Positions 12,343 through 22,130 of a stretch of DNA of 64,000 nucleotides are shown one piece after another. Each line of letters begins with the position of its first letter. Position 1 is the stretch's first letter. A model generated the notes under the pieces. It was not told the origin of the DNA. It ran no database searches and saw nothing but the letters and a program-made list of their open reading frames with translations. Source of the DNA: Podocnemis expansa (Eukaryota; Chordata; Testudines; Podocnemididae); contig ML682001.1 of assembly GCA_007922195.1 (NCBI GenBank), positions 874,084-938,083 of the forward strand. Reading direction: 5' to 3'. The position numbers were made by a program, and so were the translations under genes.

Positions 12343-12360
12343 GGGGGGGGGGGGGGGGGG
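12343..12360 (+). repeat. 18-base G homopolymer
   Basis: An uninterrupted run of 18 G. The minus strand reads as C18. It could form a quadruplex or be a length-variable or assembly-sensitive site. Confidence 0.9.
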
Positions 12361-12817
12361 AAATAAACAAGTAAGGAACTCTTCCATAGAGTAGCCTCCA
12401 AATGCTGCATCGGAGACAAACCCTGGAAAGTCAACGGGCCCGTAGCCTCTCCTTTTATAGGGTTTTTCTTTTCCCTTTAATTAAGAGCAGTTGGATTTGC
12501 TTCCAAGAAAAATTCAAGGCTTTGCTCTTTCTGGAGTTGCCCTCTTGTAAAAAAACATCCCTTTTCCTTGTGTTGTTTTGGAAGCGTTAGGTTCCATGCT
12601 TTCATTAAGGAGACAGACTTTTACCTTCCTTGGGTGAGAAAGGCTCAGATGCAATTACAGCTCAGACAGCTGCCAAAGTCATACAATGGAGACATTAAAG
12701 CTAAATTAAAAGCCGGACTGGTTTTAAAGGGATCCATGATGCCCTAAAAAATGGCTAAATACACAAAACTGTCCTCCCTGCTACCTTGTTCCCTTTGCTT
12801 TTTTATATATTTATATT

Positions 12818-12840
12818 TCTATCTATCTATCTATCTATAT
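12818..12840 (+). repeat. ATCT tetranucleotide microsatellite
   Basis: About five tandem ATCT units within an AT-rich patch. Confidence 0.85.
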
Positions 12841-13911
12841 GTAGAATAGAGACAGCCCCAAGGATGTCCTTTAGAGGGGCAGTTTGCTCATCCTTAGAGC
12901 TGGCTTTTATCAATGTATGCTGAGATCTGGATATAAACCATCATGAAATGCACCTAGCTCTGTACAGCGGAAGACAGGGACCCAGCTTAGAAAGACACAG
13001 CAGGTTTCAGTATACCCAGGTGGTTATTTGATATCCATGATGGGAAGCAAGTGAGTGCTCACAGGAAATCCAGGCTCAGGCTGGCATGTGAACACATAGC
13101 ACTGCCTGACACTAGCTTGTGGCATTTGTGTAGACAGGCTGCACAAGTCCTCCTCTCTGAGTGCAAAAGCCCTTGGACTTTAGAAATTTATAAGTGCACT
13201 AACTAGCCTTGAAGACAGCATTTTCAATTACCATCCCTCTGCTCCTTGCATTAGACAGCAGAGGAGAAAAGGCCTGCACTAACTTCTCCCTGGGTACACA
13301 GACAGTCCAAAGGAAACAGAGGAGCTGCCACAAGCGCTACTGCTCAAAAGTGTATAATCTAATCTCCTCCAATAGCTGTTGGTGTGAAAGCCTGTGGCAG
13401 AAGTTCTTTGGTTACTTCAGTTGTACCTTCAGGGCTTGAAATCTCCCTAGAAATTGCAAATTTCCTGGTGGTAAGGAAAAGTGGTCTGTTTAGGTTCATG
13501 GCAGTATTCGTATCCATCCATCCAACAGTCACAAAGGCATGTACATTGACTGACCTGTCAAGTGTAAAATCCTGTAACCTAGAGCTGGTAAAGAGCCATT
13601 GGGCAGTTTCCTGTCAGGCCAGGCTTGTTTGCCCTCTTTCACCTCACATGCAGTTGTCCAGCCTAGTTTCAAATGTGCATTCCAGAGAACACATGAATTT
13701 AGACACAACCAGAGTGATGCAAAGAGTTCACTCACCCAAGCTCAGGCAATCTGAGCTCTCTACTCCTCTGCAAGTGTTGGCCAAGAATTGCTCTCTGATG
13801 CATCACAAGAAAATCACAGAGCCATGTCTCACAGCATCACTTCTGTGCCATTGGTGGGAGGGCCTCAGGCATAGGTCAACTTTGGTCCCTCCCGTCTCCT
13901 GTGTGGATATG

Positions 13912-13980
13912 ACTAAGGCCTGGCTGACACAGAACTAGAACTGTTATACAGGCACATCTTTGTGTTTAGACAAGCCCTGA
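13912..13980. mobile_element. Possible short MITE
   Basis: The ends read aaggcctggctgacac and gtgtttagacaagccctg, resembling the inverted tctacac/gtgtaga ends of a common archosaur/turtle DNA element. It is only about 70 bp and the duplication is unclear. Confidence 0.35.
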
Positions 13981-14049
13981 GCATGTCTGACTGGAGCCTG
14001 CCATAATTAGGACTGATGTAATGTCAAAAAGCCTTGCAAACACTAATTA

Positions 14050-14215
14050 CTGTTCCAAACACCCATCCCTGAGAAGTAAGTATCCTGTGTTACAGCTGGG
14101 AACACACACACAGAGACTAGGTGTCTTGCCTGAAGCCACAGAAAGAATCGAGAGCCTGGGTTTGAATTCAGAGGCCCATCTGTGCACAGACAAACCTGGG
14201 TGAATGTACGGCAAC
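14050..14215 (-). mobile_element. CORE/MIR-like SINE fragment
   Basis: Antisense SINE words are visible in order: tgttacagctgggaac, cagagactaggtgtcttgcc, tgaagccacag, agcctgggtttgaattcaga. Confidence 0.55.
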
Positions 14216-14234
14216 ATCAGAGTAGATAAGGCTA

Positions 14235-14440
14235 CTCCTTAAGAACACAAGGCTGGTCATAACAGGTTAGACCCAGGGTTTGTGTGTATGCTGTCTTCTG
14301 ATGAGAGACGGTGCCAGAAGGAACGAAGACATCGGGCAAATTTCAAGAGCGATCCATCTCCTGTTGTCCAGTCCCATCTTCTGACAGTCACAGGTTTAGG
14401 GACAGACATGGTCAATCTGGGGAGGGGACCACTCTAATAC
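14235..14440 (-). mobile_element. CR1 LINE fragment
   Basis: Antisense CR1 3' region: cataacaggttagacccag, atccatctcctgttgtccag, cccatcttctgacagtcaca and ggtttagggacagacatgg. Confidence 0.65.
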
Positions 14441-14679
14441 ATCCTGGAAAGTCACCTCTACATACCCCTCAGTCTTCGATGGCTCCTGTAGTCCAGCCAT
14501 TCTGTCTCAAAAGCCCAAACTTGGTCTCTAAGGGCCACGATCTGCTTGTGCTGAATGCACCAGACACGAACGCCACCTTCCCATTAGATAGGTAACCCTA
14601 CATATTGCCTTTCAGTGCAATAAACTGGAGATCCCTTCCTCGACTGCTACACTTCTGCCTCTTCAATTTTTACTCATAG

Positions 14680-15475
14680 GTCAGAAAGGACCAATTGGTT
14701 CATCTAGTCTGACTCTCCTGCACACCACAGGCCACAGAACCTCACCCACCCCTACGCAAGAAACCTTTAACCTATGACTGAGTTACTGAAGTCCTCAGAT
14801 CATGATTTAAAGACTAAGATACTGAGAATTCACCAGCCGGTGAGCTGTATCCCAGCTACAGAGGAAGGTGAAAATCCCCCACAGCTTTAGCCAGCGTACC
14901 CTGGGAAACAATTCCACTCCAACCCCAAATACGGTGATCAGTTAGAAACCTGCATCTAATTTTAAGCCCAAATTTCCTGATAGACAGTTTGTATCTATTT
15001 GTTCTTGTGTCTACATTGGGCTGTACTCAATTTCTCTCCCTCCCTGATATTTATCCCTCTGATATATTTATAGAGAGCAATCACATCTGTCCTCAATGTT
15101 CTTTTGGTTAGGCTAAACAAGGCTAAATTCATCTTTCTTAAACATGGGAGACCAGAACTGCACACACTATTCCACAAGGGGTCTCATTAGCTCCTCGTGT
15201 GACACTACGAAACCCCTCCCTATCTCTACTGCAGTGGTTCCCAACATTTTCTCTGCCATGGCACACCTTGCTTATTTTTAATTAATTTGAAGCACACCAC
15301 CATATAGTTTCCAAACGAACTCATGAATATTCTTGAGCCAATGAGTCAATCCAGAGCTCTTCAAGTAATTTTTCAAAAAAATTTTGTGGCACACTTGCTC
15401 AGACCTGATGACACATTGGTTGGGAAACACTGCTCTACTGGAAATATCTCTTCTGATGCATCTTGCAGAGGCAGG
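14680..15475 (-). mobile_element. CR1 LINE fragment with a nested hAT element
   Basis: The antisense 3' end begins at ataggtcagaaaggacca and continues through tagtctgactctcctgcaca, gttcttgtgtctacattggg, gagagcaatcacatctgtcc and gggagaccagaactgcaca. The CR1 is split by the element at 15232-15432 and seems to resume to about 15475. No intact ORF. Confidence 0.8.
15232..15432 (+). mobile_element. hAT-like MITE, family B copy 1
   Basis: The ends are cagtggttcccaac and gttgggaaacactg. It is flanked by a perfect 8-bp duplication ctctactg (15224-15231 and 15433-15440). The interior words ccatggcacaccttgct, gcacaccaccatatagttt and tgtggcacacttg recur in the copies at 42417 and 61996. Confidence 0.9.
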
Positions 15476-15746
15476 TGTGTGTGCACCCAGCTTTTGGATC
15501 TAAGTTATCGCAACAGGGTAGAGACTTTGGTCCCAAGAACTCCTGGCTTCTGGTCTGGTGCTCCCTCCACCCATCTCTTAGAAGTGGTCACAGCACATCT
15601 ATTTTTAAAGTGCTACATTCTCCTGGAGAGGCAGGTTCAGGTACAAGGCAGCAGCGGATGGTAAAACCCGGGGTTTAGGCCTTTCCCCTTTAAAGTGACA
15701 GACATCTTAACAGCACTCAGTTAGAAAGCAAATGAGCACCCCATCC

Positions 15747-16069
15747 CAATGCTTCTCAACATTTAGAGGGCCAGGGAACACCTGTCAGTATTAATTTCTT
15801 TACGCGAACACCTGATGAAACCATTCTCGAAAAAGGTGGTAACAATAGCAGGAGATTTAAAATGCCTCAGTTGCAGCAAAGCTTCCAGGAGTGCATCAAA
15901 ATCTGCTGCTACGTGCTTGGAAGCTTTTGCTGCGACTGAGGCATTAAATTGCTCCTTCCCTCTCCCCACTCAGTCCCCCCAGTGGGAAGAGCTCAGCATC
16001 AGTCACAGAAAATGTGAACTATGTCTGAATTGCATCAGCGTTCCACAGAAAAATGGTTGAGAAACGATG
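15747..16069. mobile_element. hAT-like element
   Basis: The ends are caatgcttctcaacattt and aaatggttgagaaacgatg. Flanks ccccatcc and tcttatcc agree at five of eight sites, the differences all C to T. The interior has tcatcagg-like cacctgatgaaaccattctc and no ORF. Its right end lies about 190 bp from the second coding exon of PTP4A3. Confidence 0.6.
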
Positions 16070-16255
16070 TCTTATCCTGTTATCACGCCAATGGAGATAA
16101 AACCCGAATGATTTATGGTGCGGAAGAGAAGCATTACTCCAGAGGCCTCCTGTAGCCGCTTGTGCCTCTCCCCAAACTCGGATGCAGAAATCAAAAGGGG
16201 CTACTAGGAAGCAGACTCTACGGTGAGGACCGACAGACCTCAGGAGGCTACCTAC

Positions 16256-16348
16256 CATCACTGTGATGCCATCCTTCTCCAGGGGTGTCTTGTCATAGGT
16301 CACTTCACACACGCGCACTACTGTTGTTGCGCCGTATTTCTTCAGATC
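16256..16348 (-). CDS. PTP4A3: PTP4A3 second coding exon, residues 36-66
   Basis: The 93-bp exon encodes [20 protein letters not shown] and then [11 protein letters not shown]. It is preceded by a pyrimidine-rich acceptor ending cccag at 16349 and followed by the donor gtaggt from 16255, phase 0 at both ends. It includes Cys49, which in PRL phosphatases forms a reversible disulfide with catalytic Cys104 that switches activity off under oxidation. The last codon is ATG (Met66), whereas the human protein, as I recall it, has Val; GTG to ATG is a single transition next to the splice donor. The exon is isolated by large introns on both sides. Confidence 0.96.
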
Positions 16349-17689
16349 CTGGGAAAACAGAGGAGAAAGACACTTTACTCACAGGTGGATCTTCCCTCAA
16401 GCAATTCTACTGGAGGGGAGGCAGGCTCCTGTCTTCTCACTGGTGGTAGTTGTGTGGCTCTCTTTGCACATAAAGGTCAGCATGGCACTGAGATATGCAT
16501 GAGCATGAGTCATATGCTGTGCTTGTGCCTAGCTTAGTCATGACCAGAAATTGCATGGCTGTGTGCGCAAGGAGCTGCTCCGGGCTGCAAGAAGTTATTT
16601 CACCCTCATCATCTCCACATACTTCCTAAATCGTCTCACCTTCAACGTGGCTTCCCTTTCCCCTTTTGAGAGCTAGCTCTCAAAACAAAATACTTCCGTG
16701 CATATGCAGTTCTGCATGTGGGCTGAGCATGGGAGCGTAAACCAAAACACAAACTAATTCTGGCACAAACCAACTCTCTGGGACCTTGGGCAAATCTACA
16801 TCTGTGTGACGCTTTGAGGATTCAGCCAGGCCAGTAAGGGGTTCTGTTGCCTCAGGTGACCCAAGCCAGTGTAACCCCAAACACTAAACACCAGGCTCAC
16901 AACATAAAAGCCTCACCCGGTGCTTCTGTAACTCATGCCTGCATGGTGTGGTGCTCTGTCCCCTCCACCGACACCTAGACCATTTAGAGACCAATGAGAC
17001 TGTTACAGTCTTAACGAACCACCCTCTGGCTTTTAGTTCATGCACTAGAGGCCCTTACACCAGCCTTCCGGTCATGAGCCTCCCCAAACCCGTCTCTCCC
17101 TGCAGTATCCAGTTCCTTCCACCGAAAAGCGTCAGAGGTAACATCAGCCTGGATGCCTTCAAAGAGGAAGCAGGTACAGAAGCTTGATGGCTCAGCTGGG
17201 GTAAGACGAGTCACTTTTATTGCACAACATTGAGCTAGCCTGTAGTAAAACTCAGAGTAAGTTTAACAAAGAATGTAGATTCCAGTGATGTCAAGCCAGA
17301 GCGAAAGAAATACAAAAACGTCACAATGAAATTGAAAAGCACATGCTTCCTGGCACCTAATTCTTAATTCTCGCCAGATAAGCCTCCTACTCACATCAAG
17401 TTGTTAGCATTCTCCAGCATGACTGCCTGGTCCATCCAGGAACCACCCTTCCTCCTGTGAAACCGGGATCCAGCTATATGACTGGCAGAGGTGCTGTGAA
17501 GGTTACTTAATATTTGTACTAGGTGGGAAAGCTGCCCAAGTGCTGAGTATCAGAATGGCAAAGTCTCCCTTTACCTATGCAGGAAAATGCCTCTCTCAAC
17601 ATCGCTACACAAGGAACATCACAAAGCATCAGAAGTCATTGGAAAGGGGCATATCTGCAAAAGAAAATGTGTGTCAAATCTGCCAATAC

Positions 17690-17880
17690 TTAGTATAGTG
17701 CTGACGCAGTTCTGGTCTCTCTGTGTTTATACAGCACCTAGCACAAAAGGGTTCTGGCATACCTGACTGGCTCCTGTGACAATGAGTGGCAGTGTAGGTC
17801 AGTGGTTAGTGCAGTGGCCTGGGACACAGGAAAAGTGGGCTCTATTCATTCTACTGTTCTTACTGTGGATTGTTAGGCAC
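17690..17880 (+). mobile_element. SINE tail followed by a SINE head
   Basis: At 17725-17790 the tail words tatacagcacctagcacaaa and ctggctcctgtgacaat appear. At 17790-17860 a head ggtcagtggttagtgcagtg-gcctgggacacaggaaaag begins a second unit, cut short by the hAT-like insertion at 17891. Confidence 0.55.
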
Positions 17881-17890
17881 TGCCGTAATG

Positions 17891-18049
17891 CAGGAGTAGA
17901 CAAAACTGGCTCACAGCTAGGTGCCAGCAATTTTACTTTTGGTCACCAGAGGCCATGCCTCCGTTACCTTTCTGCAGTGCAGCAAGGCAACAGGCTATTA
18001 CAACTGGTCACCACGGTGACTAAAAACATAGATTTGTCAAGGCTTGCTG
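17891..18049 (+). mobile_element. hAT-like element, family C copy 1
   Basis: It starts caggagtagacaaaactgg and ends gatttgtcaaggcttgctg. Interior agctaggtgccagcaatttt, ttggtcaccagaggc and ctggtcaccacggtgac match the copies at 19682 and 36961. No clear duplication. Confidence 0.65.
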
Positions 18050-18203
18050 AACCGCAACATATTTTTATTGTAATTACTGTCATTTAAACCTGCTCTGAGC
18101 AGTTACAGAACACTGTGGTCAAAAAGGCCTGAGTATTGCCTGAAGAGATTTGAACAAAAACCTTCACGTAAACAAGTTTCAAGAGGCAAACAAATGTTTA
18201 AGT

Positions 18204-18600
18204 CAGCCTTTTGAGACTCCTATACCCCTTTCAGGAGTCTAATTTGTCTTGTATACTCCGAGTTTCACCTCACTTAAAAAAAAAATACTTGCTTACAAAA
18301 TCAGATATAAAACCACATAAAAAAGTCCCACAACAATATTATTGAAAAATTGCCAGCTTTCTCGTTTTTTACCATATAGTAGTAAAATAAATCAATTGGA
18401 ATATAAATACTGTACTTACTTTTCAGGGCACAGTATATAGAGCAGTATAAACAAGTCATTGTATGAACTTTTAGTTCGTATTAACTTCACTAGTGCTGTA
18501 TATGTGGCCTGTTATAAACCTAGGCAAATATTTAGATGAACTGAGGTACACCCTGGAAGAACTGTGTATATCCCCAGGGATACCTGGTTGAAAACCCCTG
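18204..18600. mobile_element. hAT-like element, about 400 bp
   Basis: The right end is acctggttgaaaacccctg. The interior words aaaatcagatataaaacc, aattggaatataaatactgt and gagcagtataaacaagtcat belong to a repeat I recognise from turtle and crocodilian DNA. The left end is cagccttttgagactcc. Flanks gtttaagt and tgttaaat are only roughly alike. Confidence 0.6.
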
Positions 18601-18652
18601 TGTTAAATCACTAGGCGTAAAGACAGAAGATCTGGTGTAGGCAACAGTGGGA

Positions 18653-18672
18653 TTTTTTTTTTTTTTTTTTTT
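18653..18672 (+). repeat. T homopolymer, 20 bases
   Basis: An uninterrupted run of T; the minus strand reads as poly-A, which could be an old retroposon tail, but no retroposon body is recognised upstream on that strand. Confidence 0.85.
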
Positions 18673-19109
18673 AAGGCACAGCTGAAAAGGCTGGACACCT
18701 TCACGGCTCCTTCAAGTAGTAAACACAAGCAAGGACGTTTATTTTGAATCCAAGGAGGCATGCAAAAGCTCATCTTGCTGCCCACATAACCAATCAACAT
18801 TCACGGATAACATAACCAATTCTAGGAAAGCGAATGGCTAAAAACAGCACATTGGCCATGGTCCCAAGTGCTCAACTTGGTGAGCAATACCAGAGAGTGA
18901 ATTTTTAGCTCCATGAACAGATAAAGTGAACACTCTCTAATTTGTCCTCAGCTACAGTGTGTGTTTTCCCCTCACTCTGCATCAAACAAAGACTCTGGTG
19001 TGACCATGCACAGGAAACACTTCACCAGTTTCCCCCAGGGTGTGCTTGCAGCAGAAGTGAGACCGCTGGTTCAGTTAACAGGGCCCTGAAGAAAGTCAAA
19101 CAGACAATA

Positions 19110-19300
19110 GTCTTGGTTCTGCCTCTGACCCGATGAGCGACCTTGTGTAAATCCTTCTGTCCCCCCTCACAATCTCTGTCTTGTATACTGAGATGACAAA
19201 CTCTTTGGGGCAAGGGACATCTTTTGCTCTAGATCTGCACAGTGCTAGCAAATTGGGGCCCAGACCTCAGCACGGGGCACCGCGTTAATAACAACATTGT
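19110..19300 (+). mobile_element. CORE/MIR-like SINE fragment
   Basis: Ordered words: tggttctgcctctgacccga, tgagcgaccttgtgtaaatc, ctttggggcaagggacatc, ctgcacagtgctagcaaat and ggggcccagacctcagc. Confidence 0.7.
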
Positions 19301-19681
19301 GAAGTATAACATCCTGAAACTTTCTTCTTCCCCAGTACAACTCTCACAGTACACAAGAGCAAGGATGCAGACACACTGTTGAAGGGAGAGAAGGAAGAGA
19401 ACATCTATTGTATTAACAAGAGTGCTGCATATAAAACACAGGAGGTAACTGGTCTGCTCAAAGTGGTTCTTGTGAGGCCTCAACTGGGGTACTGTGCTCA
19501 GTCCCAGGCTAACATTTATGGAAAGATGTGACCAAACTGGAGAGAGTTTGGAGGAGAGAAACAAAAATGACATAAGGTTTAGAAACCTGACCTATGAGAA
19601 AAGGTTACAAAATTGGGCATGTTTGGTCTTGTGAAAAAGATGATGGGGGTGGGCTGATAACAGTCTTCAAACACATTAAGG

Positions 19682-19833
19682 CAGGGCTTGACAAAATTGG
19701 TTCCCTGCTAGGCAGCAGCAGTTTTAGTTTTGGTCACCAGGGGGTGCTCCCCTGCTGTATTTCTGCATAAGAGCTCAGAGCCAGGCTACAAACCCCAGTA
19801 GCTACGGCAACCTGGCTCCCAGGTTTTGTCAAG
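19682..19833 (+). mobile_element. hAT-like element, family C copy 2, nested in CR1
   Basis: It starts cagggcttgacaaaattgg and ends ggttttgtcaag, the inverted complement. The last few bases of the right end seem lost where it rejoins the CR1 word aagggctgttat. Interior ttttggtcaccagggggtg is shared with the other copies. Confidence 0.7.
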
Positions 19834-19920
19834 GGCTGTTATAAAGAGGAATGTGATCAATTGATCACGATGATTACTGGAGGTAGGACAAGAAGGAATG
19901 GGCTTAATGCACAACTAGGG

Positions 19921-20212
19921 ATACTCAGCCCCAGTCTACGCTAACCTGGATTTTCAGCAGCAGTTGAGAGCAGATATGCAAGACACCAAAATACCTTGTG
20001 TATCTGCTGGTGACGGTCTAAGCCGCCAGGACACGCTCAGGAAAGCTGACTGCAAAAGGTTTGCAGTTGGCTTTCAGTTACTTCTTTTAGGGGGCAGGAC
20101 TTCTGAAGTTAATTTCCGGAGCGCAACAGCGAGCTCATACTTACTGTTGAATCGCGCCCAGAACGTTGGGCTGATGGCAGCAATTTTGCTGCCATCAGTG
20201 TAGACGTATCCT
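19921..20212. mobile_element. Unidentified insertion inside CR1, possible DNA transposon
   Basis: The block interrupts the CR1 consensus between gggcttaatgcacaac and ggttagacattag. It starts near gatactcagccccagtctacgc and ends near cagtgtagacgtatcctgag, so agtctac/gtagac form short inverted ends. The flanks atactcag and atcctgag resemble an eroded duplication. The type with tctacac ends is common in turtles and crocodilians. Confidence 0.5.
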
Positions 20213-20664
20213 GAGGTTAGACATTAGCCAGTAGATTAAGATCTTGACTAGGCTTCCCAGGGAGACTCCCCATCACTGGAGGTTTTTAAGAACAGGTTGG
20301 GCAAACACCTGTCAAGGACGACCTAGGTTTATTTGGTTCTGCCTCAGTGCAGGGGCTGGACTTGATGACTTCGAGGTTCCTTCCAGTAACACATTTCTAT
20401 GATTCGATGAGCCATGTTGTCTTCTATCAGTGCAGTTCTCGCCTGTAATACATTCCTGAAGCGCTTTGGCCCGCTCCATGTTTAACTGTTTAAGCAATGG
20501 GAAAAATGCAGAAATATTTTGCTACAGACAGATGCATCATTAGGAGATGGCTTGGAGGGAACTAATCAGTCACACCATCATCTCAGAATGCAAAAACAAT
20601 TGAACGACCACCTAATAAGCAACACGCAAGGTGTTGTGCTTGCTGTCTGTTATGTTTATATGAT

Positions 20665-20880
20665 TTCTGTCACCCACGTATCTGAGAACCTCACAATTGT
20701 TAGTGGATTTATCCTCACAGCAGCCTTGTGGACAACTGAACAACTGAGACACAGACAGGCTAAGCGACTTTCCCACAGTTACAGGGAACGCCTGTTGCAG
20801 AGCAGGGAACTGAACTCACATCTCTCAAGTTGCAAGCTAGCATCCAAATCACTGGATAAAGCTTTGCCCCTTTCAACGTA
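20665..20880 (-). mobile_element. CORE/MIR-like SINE
   Basis: Antisense words in order: tctgagaacctcacaattgt, tttatcctcacagcagcct, gagacacagacaggctaagc, gcagagcagggaactgaac, tagcatccaaatcactgga. Confidence 0.7.
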
Positions 20881-21789
20881 AAAGCGTGTGACCACACTGT
20901 GACCTTGTGACTGACTACCCATGTTAGCAGCTCAGAGGAGTGAGCAATTTTCTTCCTCAAATGAGGGCCACAGTCAATGGTCTTGTTTTCTGCTTATGTC
21001 AGGACTGACGTTAGCTCTTAATGTTTTGCAGGTTCTTTACAATGAACATGAACATTTTCACATCATCACTACATTTTCTAACAAGCCCAGGTGACATCTC
21101 CTGTCATGTTTCATTGCACGTCCTGAAAAGCTGATTAAAAATTATAAACCTGACAAAGCAAGCTAGTCACAGCTCAGAAGTGATGACAGCTGCATTGGAT
21201 TTCAATGCAGTGAGTAGCTAGCCTATACGTGCTCACACACATTAAAGATACACACAATCCAATGGAGCCAGATGTGGAGCCATGGAGTCAAGTGGAAAAC
21301 GCTTTCTGAACAACTGTCAGCCTGACAATTCTTGTAACCTACTGCTTTTGCAAGTAACACTGTAGATTAGGATAAATAAAGAGAAAAATTATTTCTTTAT
21401 GCTTTGTGCCTCTGATGGCATTGTGTATAGAAAGTTTTCCTAGTTTTCCTTTTATTTCAAGTCAGCTGGTTGGTTTCTTGTGCTGTTTTAATGCTTGGCT
21501 TTCACACAGCATGAGGGGAGAGAAAACCCTTTTAAAAAATAGAAAAAGTTAATTGGGGAACTACAAAATCTGGGCTGGGGACTCTGCACAGGAGAAAAAT
21601 TTGAACCTATTTTAATTCTATTTGAAGCTATTTTATTTTTTTAAATTGTTTTCTTGAAATGGATCAGATGAAGTTAACTGTGTCCCTTTAAGCAGTACAT
21701 GTAAAATACAAGTACTCTAATATAAAAGTGACTATTAAAACTCAATGGCAGACATCAGAGTTTACGCCTAACATAGTAATGAAAAATGA

Positions 21790-22130
21790 GAATTACTTGA
21801 TTACAGTCTGTGGGAACAAATATTTGCTGACTGGCTCTTCAATCTAGCAGACAAATTCTAACGCAATTCAATAGATGGAAGTTGAAGCCAGACAAATTCA
21901 GACTGGAAACGAGCCAGACTTTTTAAACAGTGGGAGAAATTAACCACTGGAACAACAAGGTTCAAGGTGAATTCTTCTTCACTGACATTTTTTAGAGCAG
22001 TATTGGATGCTTTTCTGAAACATCTGCTTTAGGAATTAGAGCTGGAGAAGTTGTGTGTCCTGTGCTATGCAGGAGATCAGAACAGATGTTCACAGAGGTC
22101 CCTTCTGGCCCGAAAATCTCCAACTCAGTA
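21790..22130 (+). mobile_element. CR1 LINE fragment
   Basis: Ordered CR1 words: cttgattacagtctgtggg, acaaatatttgctgactgg, tcttcaatctagcagacaaa, gaagccagacaaattcagac, tgctatgcaggagatcagaa and ggtcccttctggcccg. Confidence 0.75.

Larger units (their letters stand above)
809..16255 (-). other. PTP4A3 intron between residues 66 and 67
   Basis: This 15.4-kb intron has a GT donor at 16255 and an AG acceptor at 809. It holds the repeats listed separately. In 2750-4500, 6668-7178, 7412-8336, 8560-10100 and 10370-13911 I see no coding exon, RNA gene or firmly assignable transposon. The stretch 9090-9545 is GC-rich and low in complexity, 6710-6910 is T-rich, and 12343-12360 is an 18-base G run. Confidence 0.85.
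19465..20404 (+). mobile_element. CR1 LINE 3' end split by two insertions
   Basis: The three CR1 blocks are 19465-19681 (cctcaactggggtactgtgc, gctgataacagtcttcaaac), 19834-19920 (ggctgttataaagagg, gtgatcaattgatc) and 20213-20404 (ggttagacattag, tggaggtttttaagaacagg, ggctggacttgatgactt, catttctatgattcgatga). The interruptions are a family C hAT-like element and a second, unidentified insertion. Confidence 0.8.

Noticed and set aside
13384..13938. A 184-codon plus-strand frame
   Set aside because: No recognisable family, no splice or codon pattern, and it runs into a MITE-like patch; probably chance.
16740..16900. A possible SINE fragment (gggaccttgggcaaatctac)
   Set aside because: Only one shared word; neighbouring SINE words are not in order.
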